Part shown: positions 1 to 7,226 of the stretch, one piece after another
Position numbering within the stretch: position 1 is the stretch's first letter
How the letters are laid out: each line of letters starts with the position of its first letter
Source: Patescibacteria group bacterium
Lineage (GTDB): Bacteria; Patescibacteriota; Minisyncoccia; UBA9983
Reading direction: 5' to 3'
DNA length: 10,011 bases
NCBI GenBank assembly: GCA_018901555.1
Contig: JAHIER010000034.1
Location: 1-10,011, forward strand
The notes under the pieces: generated by a model
What the model was told of the DNA's origin: nothing
The model's database searches: none
The model's input: the letters and a program-made list of their open reading frames with translations, nothing else
Position numbers and translations under genes: made by a program

Positions 1-3000
1 CGCAGGAATCGCGGGGTCAGTTATATCTCCAGTTGCCGTCGTTTCGGTAATCAGTACAGCAGTACTTGCCGCACTCGTGTTGCCTGCCACATCAGTAGCG
101 GTTGCGGTGAAAGAGTTGCCTGCGTCTTGCATAAGAGGTACAAGAATTGCCCATGTTGTATCACCAGCCGGAATAGTTGCGGAACCGGCAACATCCAAAC
201 CGTTGTAGAGCATAATCGTGCGTGCGCCTCCATCGTCGGCTACCGTGCCAGCGATAGTGTAAGTATTAGCATCAATCGTCGCGCTTGCCGTGGTAATTGC
301 CGGTACTGCGGGCGCTGTTGTGTCAGGAGCGGGAGATAATGTTGTAAATGACACATGCGCTGATGTTGTCATTGTGTTTGTCTGCGCAGAAGTATCGGCA
401 CAACGAACATAGAAATCATATCCAGTTGAAGGAGTTAACCCTGTAATTGCAGTATAGTGTGATGCCGTTCCGGTTGTTGTAAAAATTGTCATACTACCGT
501 ATTCAGAATCAATCGTGGCATATCTGCAATTTGCATTTTCATTTGTTGTAACATAAAGAGTAGCTCCTATTGTAGTTATACTACCAGCACTGAAAGAATT
601 AACAACTGGCGGAATGATGTCAATTTCAGTTGTAAAGTATGAAATAAAATTTGAGCTAAGTTTATTTGTCGCAATATCTGATATCGCGTTTGGTTTTACA
701 TTTATTCTGTATTTTGTTCCATAATTAAGGCCAGAGTACGCGATGTTGAGCATCGCCAGATTACCGCCGTCTATGGCGACCGCGCCTTTATACGATGTGC
801 CAGTCACATCATTAACGAGTAATACTCGCGATGAATCAAGCAGGACGATAGGCTCGTCAAAAGTAACTGTGGCTGTCCCAGCTGAAATGGAAACGCCGAT
901 CGCGCCATTGGAAGGAAATGCTGTAAGCGGCTCAGGATTTGTCGTGTCCCAAATAAATGTTATTTCGTCAGATGTAGCATTTCCTGCGTTGTCAGTAACT
1001 GTGAGACGGATAACATAAGTGCCGTCAGTATCAGCAGAGATAGTTGTGTCTTCTGTTACCGGCGTGCCAAAAGTAATCAAGCCAGGTCCAGAAACCATTG
1101 TCCATGCATAAATTAAACCGCCGGAGCTTGGGTCTGGATCAGAAACTGTCGCATCTTGCGAAACAAACGCATTAACTTCTTTGTCGGTGCCAGCATTTAC
1201 CAAAGGATTAACGCTGTCAAAAAATACTGAACTTGCGTCTGTTGTCGCTGTGACAGTAATGCCATTATTTCCGGCTGGGCTATCAGCAAAATCAATTGAG
1301 ATAGCAACTGGTCCTTGCGTGTCCGATACAGACATTACTCTGGTGGCAGTCCATGATGTTCCGCCGACAAGGATTGTAGTTGCCGAAGCTCCTTGAATTA
1401 TTACTGTAGGAGTTGCAATTGCCTCGCTTGATGTGAATGAAAGAGTTATTGTGTCGTCTTCCATTGCATAAATTATACTTAGATTATCAGATATAATAGA
1501 AACTATTGGAAGAATCGGAGGAACTCCGTCTGATGCAACCACCATAGTTGGCGTGACTGCCGTATTTCCAGCCACCAAATCTTTTAATGTATCAACTTCT
1601 GTATAGGTTGCGCTCGGCGTTGCTCCTGTGCCAAGAGCTGGCGCATAAGTAAGAGTAACAATGCCTGGCGCTGTTTCATCTGCGCCAGTTACAATCGTAC
1701 CACTAACTGCAAATTCATTACCACTGGGATTTACCGTAGTTCCATTAAGGTCTTCAGAAAAAGTTGCTTCAAGAGTTGTGGTGGTAATTGTTTTAGCAGA
1801 AACAAGAACAGGTTTAGCTGCGTCAATACTTAATATTGAAAATGGAGCAATAGGGTTTCCTGCAAGATCAGTGGCTGATCCTGGAGTATACGCAACCGTC
1901 TTTGCTTCAGTGCCAGCAACCTGTGTTCCAAATATAAGAATAACCGTATCATCGTTTGAGACTCCAGCTCCAAAAATTGTTGCCGGAGTACCGTCGATTG
2001 TAAAGTCGCCTTCTGAAAAAGTTGAATCTTTAATCTCGTCGTTAAAGACAATAGTTGCTTTATCTACTGAACCATTAAAATCTGTATCTTCTGTCGTAAT
2101 ACTAAAGACCGTCGCAACTATAGTGTCTATTTCAAATGACGGAATAGCGAGAGCTACACTTGCATTCCCTGCCGCGTCAGTCACGATAATCGTACAGTCA
2201 GCGTATGTAGCATTTAATAAAGGTCCGTATGTTGTTGTGTTAACACCAGCAATCGCAGAAGAAGGCGCGCCACTACCGCAAGAACCGCCATAAGTAATTC
2301 CGCCTCCAACACTTGCTGGTAGCTGCTTTACCGAATCAACATTAAATACATAGCTCGGCGTGGTGTCATTTGTTGGTGTTGAGATTGAAGTAACTTGCGT
2401 AACTACTGGGAGCGTTGTGTCCCAAGCAAATTGGATTGTATCAAACGCAGAGTTACCTGCAATATCAGTAACAATTAATTGTAGTGTATGAACTTCTTCA
2501 GTCGTTGCAGTGATGTTGGTGTCTGGATCAATTATAGGTGTCGTACCTGTTTGATTAGAAAAAGTAATTACTCCTCCGCCGACTATTTGCGACCATGTGT
2601 AAGTATTGAGGCCAGAACCGCTATCAGAAATTGTTGCATTTTGTGAAACAAGAGCTTTTACTTCTTTATCTGTACCAGCTTCAACTGAAGGAAGCGTTTG
2701 GTCAACGTTAAAGTTGTTGGCGCTTTTTGTTCCGGTTGTTACATTTCCGGCAAGGTCAGTAATAATTGCTTTAAATTGTAAATTATCTCCATCAGAGAAT
2801 CCTACGAGCGCTTCAATTTCAGCATCTGTCAGAGATAAAATTTTTGAACCGCTAATAATATCTGCTCCAATAATTGTATATGCTGAACCGATATTTTCAA
2901 ATGTCCCATCGGCTTCTGCTTGAAGTTGAATTGTTCCACCGATAAGAGAAGCATCATTATCAACTGGAACATTCACATTAACGCCTGTGTTTGTTGAATT

Positions 3001-4107
3001 CCACCATCCAGAAACAACAGTGCCTCCCGTGACAGCAACAGTTCCGACAGTAAAATCAAGCGGAGCCGTGGTATCAATAATAATATTGCTTGTATTGGCA
3101 ATATTTGAAGTCGGTAAAAGCGTTGAGTCGTTTCCTGCGACATCTTCAACAACACCTGCTGATGGCGTAATTGATGTGACCGTAAGGTCAGCGCTGGTAT
3201 CCCCGGCGCCAATAGTATAAGTACATGTTCCGCTAGTTACGTTTGTAAGAATTGGAACGGAACAAGAACCGCCAGAGTTAAGCGCGACAGTTAGAGTACC
3301 CGTAGAAGAGACCGCTTCAGAAAATGTTAATGTAGCATTAATGGCATCTGGCACATTATATGAACCATTAGCAGTTATAGAAGTTACGGCAACAGTAGGA
3401 AATGTAGTATCTACTTTAATTGTTTTCGTCTGCGCTGTTTCAACATTATGCGCTCCGAACTTATCAACCGCTTTGTCATCAGAATAAAATGAAAGCGTGT
3501 GCTCGCCCTCAAGCGCAGAAAATGGACCCAAATATGTAGTATACGAACCTGCGCCATCCCATTTATAATAAGTATTATTGCATCCGCTTCCTGATCCGTC
3601 TCCACAGGTAAGAGTTATTGTTGGAACAGTTATATACCATCCGTTTAATCCATCTGGGGTAGCGGGATTTATTGCGTATGTTGTTGTTGGAGGAGTGTTA
3701 TCAACTGTAAAATTGAGGATAGATTGATCTTGGGCTGAATTTGCGACATTTTTAACCCTGATTTTATAGGAAGTGCCATCGGGAACCAGAGTAGTATTCC
3801 ACGCATAAGGAGAATCGTTGTATGCCACAGTATCAACTAAAACAATAATACTAGTGAAGTTATCTGTAGAATACGATATTTCAACTTGATCTCCTGTGGT
3901 GCCATCAGTACTCCAGACAATATTCTGCGTACCACGCCATTCCTCCCCACCATCAGGAGAGACAAGATTGATGGTCGTAATTGCCGCACTTGCAGTTGTG
4001 GCAACAAAAAAACCGCTCATCAAAAATGTGGCGGCGAAAATAATAAAAAACGATTGCTTTAAGGATTGCTCAACCTTACTTTTGAAAACATTAGAGAGAA
4101 TACTCAT
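1..4107 (-). CDS. Giant secreted multi-domain Ig-like surface protein, C-terminus outside window
   Basis: The reading frame is open without a stop from the ATG at 4107 to the window edge, giving 1369 codons; the rest lies to the left. Residues 1-41 form a signal peptide: basic N-region, hydrophobic stretch about 20-36, and a TASA|A cleavage site after residue 41. The secreted part is a string of beta-sandwich modules. Residues 43-138 resemble the 'P.GGEEW..G..I.W' (Kre9/Knh1, Ser-Thr-rich) domain. An OmpL47/chitobiase-like module follows (140-233). Several SbsA/Big-type Ig modules lie around 236-349, 660-766, 767-864 and 1060-1160. Two PKD-like repeats sit at about 472-563 and 967-1055, both with GTDKEV. 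A fibronectin-III-like module covers 1166-1256. The signature D-x-AGN occurs seven times (from 322, 451, 548, 644, 747, 1039, 1339), typical of such Ig modules. Cysteines are few and often paired. No catalytic motif is visible, so adhesion or cell-envelope display is the likely role (inference). No Shine-Dalgarno site precedes the ATG; the signal peptide supports this start. Confidence 0.9.
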   Translation of the reverse strand, partial: MSILSNVFKSKVEQSLKQSFFIIFAATFLMSGFFVATTASAAITTINLVSPDGGEEWRGTQNIVWSTDGTTGDQVEISYSTDNFTSIIVLVDTVAYNDSPYAWNTTLVPDGTSYKIRVKNVANSAQDQSILNFTVDNTPPTTTYAINPATPDGLNGWYITVPTITLTCGDGSGSGCNNTYYKWDGAGSYTTYLGPFSALEGEHTLSFYSDDKAVDKFGAHNVETAQTKTIKVDTTFPTVAVTSITANGSYNVPDAINATLTFSEAVSSTGTLTVALNSGGSCSVPILTNVTSGTCTYTIGAGDTSADLTVTSITPSAGVVEDVAGNDSTLLPTSNIANTSNIIIDTTAPLDFTVGTVAVTGGTVVSGWWNSTNTGVNVNVPVDNDASLIGGTIQLQAEADGTFENIGSAYTIIGADIISGSKILSLTDAEIEALVGFSDGDNLQFKAIITDLAGNVTTGTKSANNFNVDQTLPSVEAGTDKEVKALVSQNATISDSGSGLNTYTWSQIVGGGVITFSNQTGTTPIIDPDTNITATTEEVHTLQLIVTDIAGNSAFDTIQFAWDTTLPVVTQVTSISTPTNDTTPSYVFNVDSVKQLPASVGGGITYGGSCGSGAPSSAIAGVNTTTYGPLLNATYADCTIIVTDAAGNASVALAIPSFEIDTIVATVFSITTEDTDFNGSVDKATIVFNDEIKDSTFSEGDFTIDGTPATIFGAGVSNDDTVILIFGTQVAGTEAKTVAYTPGSATDLAGNPIAPFSILSIDAAKPVLVSAKTITTTTLEATFSEDLNGTTVNPSGNEFAVSGTIVTGADETAPGIVTLTYAPALGTGATPSATYTEVDTLKDLVAGNTAVTPTMVVASDGVPPILPIVSIISDNLSIIYAMEDDTITLSFTSSEAIATPTVIIQGASATTILVGGTSWTATRVMSVSDTQGPVAISIDFADSPAGNNGITVTATTDASSVFFDSVNPLVNAGTDKEVNAFVSQDATVSDPDPSSGGLIYAWTMVSGPGLITFGTPVTEDTTISADTDGTYVIRLTVTDNAGNATSDEITFIWDTTNPEPLTAFPSNGAIGVSISAGTATVTFDEPIVLLDSSRVLLVNDVTGTSYKGAVAIDGGNLAMLNIAYSGLNYGTKYRINVKPNAISDIATNKLSSNFISYFTTEIDIIPPVVNSFSAGSITTIGATLYVTTNENANCRYATIDSEYGSMTIFTTTGTASHYTAITGLTPSTGYDFYVRCADTSAQTNTMTTSAHVSFTTLSPAPDTTAPAVPAITTASATIDANTYTIAGTVADDGGARTIMLYNGLDVAGSATIPAGDTTWAILVPLMQDAGNSFTATATDVAGNTSAASTAVLITETTATGDITDPAIPA

Positions 4108-4193
4108 AGTTTTATTTTTATTAATTAATTTTATCTATGGCAACTGACCATTGCCAAATTATTTAAAAATAACCTGCCAAACATCATAATCTT

Positions 4194-4221
4194 ATTCTAT
4201 CGGACACCAAATTCTTGTCAA
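4194..4221 (-). promoter_or_regulatory. Proximal sigma70-type promoter of the giant surface protein gene
   Basis: On the minus strand a perfect -35 TTGACA (4216-4221) is followed after 16 bp by TAGAAT (4194-4199), five of six matches to the -10 consensus. Transcription would start near 4187, about 80 nt before the ATG. Seen in sequence; activity is inferred. Confidence 0.55.
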
Positions 4222-4234
4222 GTGGATAAAAAAA

Positions 4235-4263
4235 ATTACAAAATAATTTTTCAATCTTGTCAA
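4235..4263 (-). promoter_or_regulatory. Distal sigma70-type promoter of the giant surface protein gene
   Basis: A second perfect TTGACA (4258-4263) lies 17 bp before TGTAAT (4235-4240; five of six matches). It is about 41 bp upstream of the proximal promoter, so the gene may have two tandem start sites. Its -35 overlaps the repeated TTATGATGTTTGACAAG segment. Confidence 0.5.
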
Positions 4264-4302
4264 ACATCATAAAGGACAACCTATCGGACATTAAAGACAG
4301 GC

Positions 4303-4331
4303 AACTATTAAACACCGGGTGTCTAATAGTT
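4303..4331. other. Strong hairpin beside the tRNA gene
   Basis: AACTATTA (4303-4310) pairs perfectly with TAATAGTT (4324-4331). Inside it ACAC and GTGT pair around a CGG loop, with one A/C mismatch between the two stems. It lies 8 nt past the tRNA-Gln 3' end in the sense of transcription. It lacks a good T-tract on either side, so it could be a processing or weak termination signal for the tRNA, or a protein-binding palindrome. Confidence 0.45.
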
Positions 4332-4338
4332 TACAATG

Positions 4339-4409
4339 CTGCCGGGCAGGGATTCGAACCCCGATTAATGGCTTCAAAGGCCACTGTCCTACCATTAGAC
4401 GACCCGGCA
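4339..4409 (-). tRNA. tRNA-Gln (anticodon UUG)
   Basis: The minus strand folds as a complete cloverleaf of 71 nt including the discriminator. The acceptor stem TGCCGGG/CCCGGCA is perfect. The D-stem is GTCT/GGAC around AATGGTA. The anticodon stem GTGGC/GCCAT encloses the loop CTTTGAA, giving anticodon TTG (Gln). The variable loop has 4 nt, and the T-arm is CGGGG-TTCGAAT-CCCTG. The discriminator is G, and CCA is not encoded (CATT follows), so CCA must be added by nucleotidyltransferase. It lies 44 bp downstream of the kinase stop codon on the same strand, with no clear promoter or terminator between, so it may be co-transcribed. Confidence 0.95.
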
Positions 4410-4453
4410 ATAATTAAATCCCTAACATTTTTACAAAAAAAGAAAATGGTGTT

Positions 4454-5371
4454 TTAATTCTCTATGAAATCTTGGGCTGTTCGACCGGCGCTTTCGCCCA
4501 AAAACGGAATTGTAAAATAAAAAGTTGTTCCCTCGCCTTCTTTGGATTCAACCCAAATCTCTCCGCCATGCATCATAATAATATTTTTAGTTATATAAAG
4601 CCCCAATCCGCTACCTTCGGTTTTAACGCTAACAGCGTTTTTTGCCCTAAAAAATCTTGTGAAGAGTTTATCCAAAGAATCTTTCGGCACTCCAATGCCT
4701 GTATCTTTAACAGAAATTTTTGCGCAATCCCCGAAATTTTCTAAAATCACGCTCACCCTGCCCCCTTCCGGAGTATAAAACATAGCATTATCCAAAAGAT
4801 TTCCTAAAGCTAAAGATATTTTTTCAGTATCAATTTTTACTGCCGGCAAAGTTTTTTGATTGGTTAAAAATTCCAGATTTATTTTTTTCTGATTAGCGAC
4901 CGGCATAAAATCATTTACCACCTTAGAAACAATCTGCTCAAGAAAAGTTTCCTGAAAATTATAACCTAAATAAGTAGCCTCTGTTTTAGCTGACTCTAAA
5001 AGATTATTAATTATAACAACCATGCTCTGATTGGCATTATAACCTGTTTCTAAAACTTCTTTCTGCTCCTGAGTAATTTTGCCAGTTTCCCCATTCATAA
5101 CTGTCTGAATAGCCCATTTTATTCTAGTCAAAGGAGTCCTGATCTGATGAGCGACTGTTGTAATAAATTCTGATTTCATTGTCTCCACCTCTTTAATAGT
5201 TTTATTGTCTTCCAACAAACGAACATTGTCAGAAATCAAACTTTTATTTTCTTTTTTTATAAAATGCCCCCTAATCAGCAAGATTATTGTGGACAAAAAG
5301 AAAAAACCAAAAATACCGCCTACTATATATAAAGTCCTTATATCATCAATAACTATATTTATTTCATTCAT
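4454..5371 (-). CDS. Orphan membrane-anchored sensor histidine kinase
   Basis: A 305-residue two-component sensor kinase. One membrane segment lies at about 14-34, a short coiled-coil-like linker at 38-66, the HisKA dimerisation domain at 65-130 with the phospho-acceptor His75 in HQIRTPL, and a HATPase_c domain at about 180-290. ATP-binding boxes are all present: N-box NLLDNA (191-196), G1 DTGIG (223-227), F-box LFTRFFRA (237-244) and G2 GSGLGL (253-258). It should therefore be active in autophosphorylation. There is almost no extracellular sensor loop, so the signal is probably in the membrane, in the cytoplasm or from a partner. No response regulator gene is in the window. The ATG overlaps the dnaX stop as ATGA, with AGGAAAAC just before it as the ribosome site, so the kinase is translated from the dnaX message. 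Confidence 0.93.
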   Translation of the reverse strand: MNEINIVIDDIRTLYIVGGIFGFFFLSTIILLIRGHFIKKENKSLISDNVRLLEDNKTIKEVETMKSEFITTVAHQIRTPLTRIKWAIQTVMNGETGKITQEQKEVLETGYNANQSMVVIINNLLESAKTEATYLGYNFQETFLEQIVSKVVNDFMPVANQKKINLEFLTNQKTLPAVKIDTEKISLALGNLLDNAMFYTPEGGRVSVILENFGDCAKISVKDTGIGVPKDSLDKLFTRFFRAKNAVSVKTEGSGLGLYITKNIIMMHGGEIWVESKEGEGTTFYFTIPFLGESAGRTAQDFIEN

Positions 5372-6414
5372 GTTTTCCTATTTATTATTTTAACAAAAGC
5401 CAGCTCTAATGGAAGGTATGGCATATAAGAATGCTGGCGCGTCTCAAAAGCATCGAGAAAAACTTTTAAAGCCAGCTCTAAATCTCCAGACTGAGGTTTA
5501 TCTTTAATTTTTTCCAAAAAATTGAATTCCCTTTCATCCATAAGTTCTTTTAATTTTTCTCTCATGCCTGGAGCCAATCTTAAAAGCAATAAAGCGCGGA
5601 TATCTCTTAAAATTAACTTTAAAAATATTCTTGAATCCATATTTTGTTCAGCAGTTTTTTGAATCGTTTCCATGCCTTCTTCGGCCTTTTTCTCAATCAA
5701 AGCAATAATAAATTTTTCAATAATTTCACGAGAAGGAATACTTAAAAATTCTCTAGCCTCTTGTCCGGTTATTTTTTTGTCTTTGTTTTGATCTGCCAAA
5801 GAAACAATCTGATCAAGCAAGCCCAGAGCATCTCTGAATGAACCTTCAGCGCTAAGAGCAATCAGACTGGCCGCTTCACTGTCTAAAGAAAACCCCTCTT
5901 TTTTAGCAACAGCAATAGTAGCATTTCTAAGAACATTTTCCTGTATTTTATGAAAAGAAAAATTCTGACAGCGCGAAATAATTGTTTCTGGAACTTTTTC
6001 CAATTCGGTTGTAGCTAAAATAAAAATAACATGCGCTGGCGGTTCTTCCAATGTTTTAAGAAGCGCGTTAAAAGCTTCTTTAGTTAACATATGAACCTCA
6101 TCAATAATATAAACTTTTACCTTGCTCTCCAAAGGCAAAAAATTAACTGCTTCGCGCAGAGCGCGGATTTCATCAATGCCCCTGGAAGAAGCGGCATCTA
6201 TTTCAACTAAATCAACATCAATACAGCCAATTTCTTTGGCTAAAATTCTTGCCACACTTGTCTTGCCAGTTCCACGCGGGCCGGAAAAAAGATAAGCGTG
6301 AGAAATTCTGTTAAGTTTTACAGAATTTTTAAGAATAGTGACAATGTGATCTTGTCCCAAAACATCGCCAAACCCCTGGGGACGATATTTACGATACAGC
6401 GCTAGTTTTGTCAT
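5368..6414 (-). CDS. dnaX: DNA polymerase III subunit gamma/tau, short form without visible zinc module
   Basis: The AAA+ clamp-loader ATPase that opens and loads the sliding clamp, 348 residues. Seen: the N-terminal LYRKYRPQ..FGDVLGQ motif, Walker A GPRGTGKT (45-52), Walker B IIDEVH (103-108), TLEEPPAHVIFILATT (121-136, sensor 1), the arginine-finger SRC (147-149) and sensor 2 GSFRDAL (191-197), then a helical collar domain to the end. There is no long tau-type C-terminal extension. In typical DnaX proteins a Cys4 zinc-binding insertion sits between the helix after Walker A and 'D-IEIDAAS'. Here that stretch is only EIGCIDV (61-67) with a single Cys, about 20 residues shorter than E. coli DnaX as I recall it. 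No ribosome site precedes the ATG, but the MTKLALYRKYRP start matches the family. It overlaps the kinase gene by 4 bp. A RAYT element now separates it from the upstream gtrA gene. Confidence 0.93.
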   Translation of the reverse strand: MTKLALYRKYRPQGFGDVLGQDHIVTILKNSVKLNRISHAYLFSGPRGTGKTSVARILAKEIGCIDVDLVEIDAASSRGIDEIRALREAVNFLPLESKVKVYIIDEVHMLTKEAFNALLKTLEEPPAHVIFILATTELEKVPETIISRCQNFSFHKIQENVLRNATIAVAKKEGFSLDSEAASLIALSAEGSFRDALGLLDQIVSLADQNKDKKITGQEAREFLSIPSREIIEKFIIALIEKKAEEGMETIQKTAEQNMDSRIFLKLILRDIRALLLLRLAPGMREKLKELMDEREFNFLEKIKDKPQSGDLELALKVFLDAFETRQHSYMPYLPLELAFVKIINRKT

Positions 6415-6458
6415 TACTATTTATTTTACTAAATTTTTTCTTTTTATTCCATAGATTC

Positions 6459-6477
6459 ACCGACCCGTAGGGTCGGT
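6459..6477. repeat. REP-like palindrome, copy 1
   Basis: ACCGACCC-GTA-GGGTCGGT, a perfect 8-bp stem with a 3-nt loop. It is identical to copy 2 over 21 bp including the flanking C and T. It lies 45 bp in front of the dnaX ATG (opposite orientation) and may now affect dnaX transcription. Confidence 0.9.
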
Positions 6478-6480
6478 TCC

Positions 6481-6509
6481 TTGCACCGACCCGTAGGGTC
6501 GGTTATAAT
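6481..6509 (+). promoter_or_regulatory. Predicted promoter of the RAYT gene with a palindrome in its spacer
   Basis: A perfect TATAAT (6504-6509) lies 6 nt before the ATG at 6516, so transcription would begin at or next to the start codon and give a leaderless mRNA. No Shine-Dalgarno site is present. A weak -35 TTGCAC (6481-6486) stands 17 bp upstream. REP copy 2 (6485-6503) fills the spacer almost exactly, so the transposase could bind its own promoter (inference). Confidence 0.5.
6485..6503. repeat. REP-like palindrome, copy 2
   Basis: Same 19 bp as copy 1 in the same orientation (loop GTA), 26 bp further on, with CCTTG between the two 21-bp copies. The pair resembles the paired REP arrangement found around RAYT genes. 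It ends directly at the TATAAT box of the transposase gene. Confidence 0.9.
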
Positions 6510-6515
6510 AAAAAT

Positions 6516-7226
6516 ATGGTTACAATTAGAAAAGAAAAATTTGCGCCTGGAGAATACTATCATATTTTCAGTCGAACAATACTTAACGCTAATCAATTTA
6601 AAGATTATTCAAATGCCAAAAGATTGTTATTAGCTTTTTTAATTGCCAATTCTACAAAATCATCCGAAGGATTTCAATCATTAAGAAATAATAAAAATGC
6701 CACACTTAAAGATTTAAATAAAATTGTTAAAGATGGCAAAAAACTTGTAGATATTTTATGTTATTCAATAATGCCCGACCATTATCATCTTCTTGTCATG
6801 GAAAAAGAAGAAAATGGAATTACAAATTTTGTATTAAAGTGCAATACTTCTATCGCAAAATATATAAATATTAAAAATGATAGAAAGGGACCCCTTTTTG
6901 AAAATACTTTCAAGGCAAAACATATAGATTCAAACGAATATTTACTTCACCTTTCTTTATATATTCATTTAAACCCATTGGATTTTCTCATAAATAAAAA
7001 CTGGAGGATCCACAAATTAAAAAACTGGGATGAATCTAAGAGAAAATTAATAAATTATCCTTGGTCAAGTATAAAACATTTTTTAATTAAAAATCAGGAA
7101 GATTTTATCCTTTCAGGAGATAAAATAATAAAAGACCAATTTTCTAATGAAAAAGAATATGAATCTTTTTTAAAAGAATGGTCGGAAGATTCAATAAATA
7201 AAATAGAAGATTTTATCCTTGAGTAG
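6516..7226 (+). CDS. REP-associated tyrosine transposase (RAYT, Y1/IS200-like)
   Basis: A 236-residue Y1 single-strand transposase of the RAYT/TnpA-REP type. Seen: N-terminal 'APGEYYHIFSR' (10-20), the metal-binding HUH motif HYH at 89-91 in MPDHYHLLV, GPLFENTFKA (125-134; family form RGPLFQ..FKA), the probable catalytic Tyr149 in LYIHLNP (148-154), and the family's YPWSS (181-185). All catalytic residues look intact, so the protein may be active. It would cut and join single-stranded DNA at the palindromes that flank it. The gene is very AT-rich and lies antisense to its neighbours. Its 3' end overlaps the end of gtrA by 14 bp, consistent with insertion at that point. The ATG is placed by family homology and by the TATAAT box 6 nt upstream. 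Confidence 0.92.
   Translation: MVTIRKEKFAPGEYYHIFSRTILNANQFKDYSNAKRLLLAFLIANSTKSSEGFQSLRNNKNATLKDLNKIVKDGKKLVDILCYSIMPDHYHLLVMEKEENGITNFVLKCNTSIAKYINIKNDRKGPLFENTFKAKHIDSNEYLLHLSLYIHLNPLDFLINKNWRIHKLKNWDESKRKLINYPWSSIKHFLIKNQEDFILSGDKIIKDQFSNEKEYESFLKEWSEDSINKIEDFILE

Larger units (their letters stand above)
4173..4290 (-). repeat. Imperfect ~84-bp direct duplication upstream of the surface protein gene
   Basis: Two conserved blocks recur in the same order on the minus strand. TGTCCGATAG occurs at 4281-4290 and 4197-4206. TTATGATGTTTGACAAG at 4256-4272 matches TTATGATGTTTGGCAGG at 4173-4189 (15 of 17). The offsets are 84 and 83 bp. The blocks between them have diverged. The duplication covers the promoter region of the giant gene and could be an old duplication of its control region or a repeated regulator site. 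Confidence 0.6.

Noticed and set aside
1661..2293. 210-codon plus-strand open frame and several others in 1-4100
   Set aside because: They are antisense to the continuous 1369-codon surface protein frame, have no family motifs or ribosome sites, and reflect its Thr/Val/Ala-rich codons.
4410..4453. Terminator between the kinase gene and tRNA-Gln
   Set aside because: Only a weak CATTTT/AAAATG pairing around T's; not stable enough to call.
4257..4457. Plus-strand open frame containing GFEPRLMASKATVLPLDD
   Set aside because: It is a translation of the antisense strand of the tRNA-Gln gene, a well-known artefact.
6458..6504. Two tandem palindromes as a CRISPR array
   Set aside because: Only two units with a 5-bp gap, no spacers of proper length and no cas genes; they fit REP-like elements of the RAYT.
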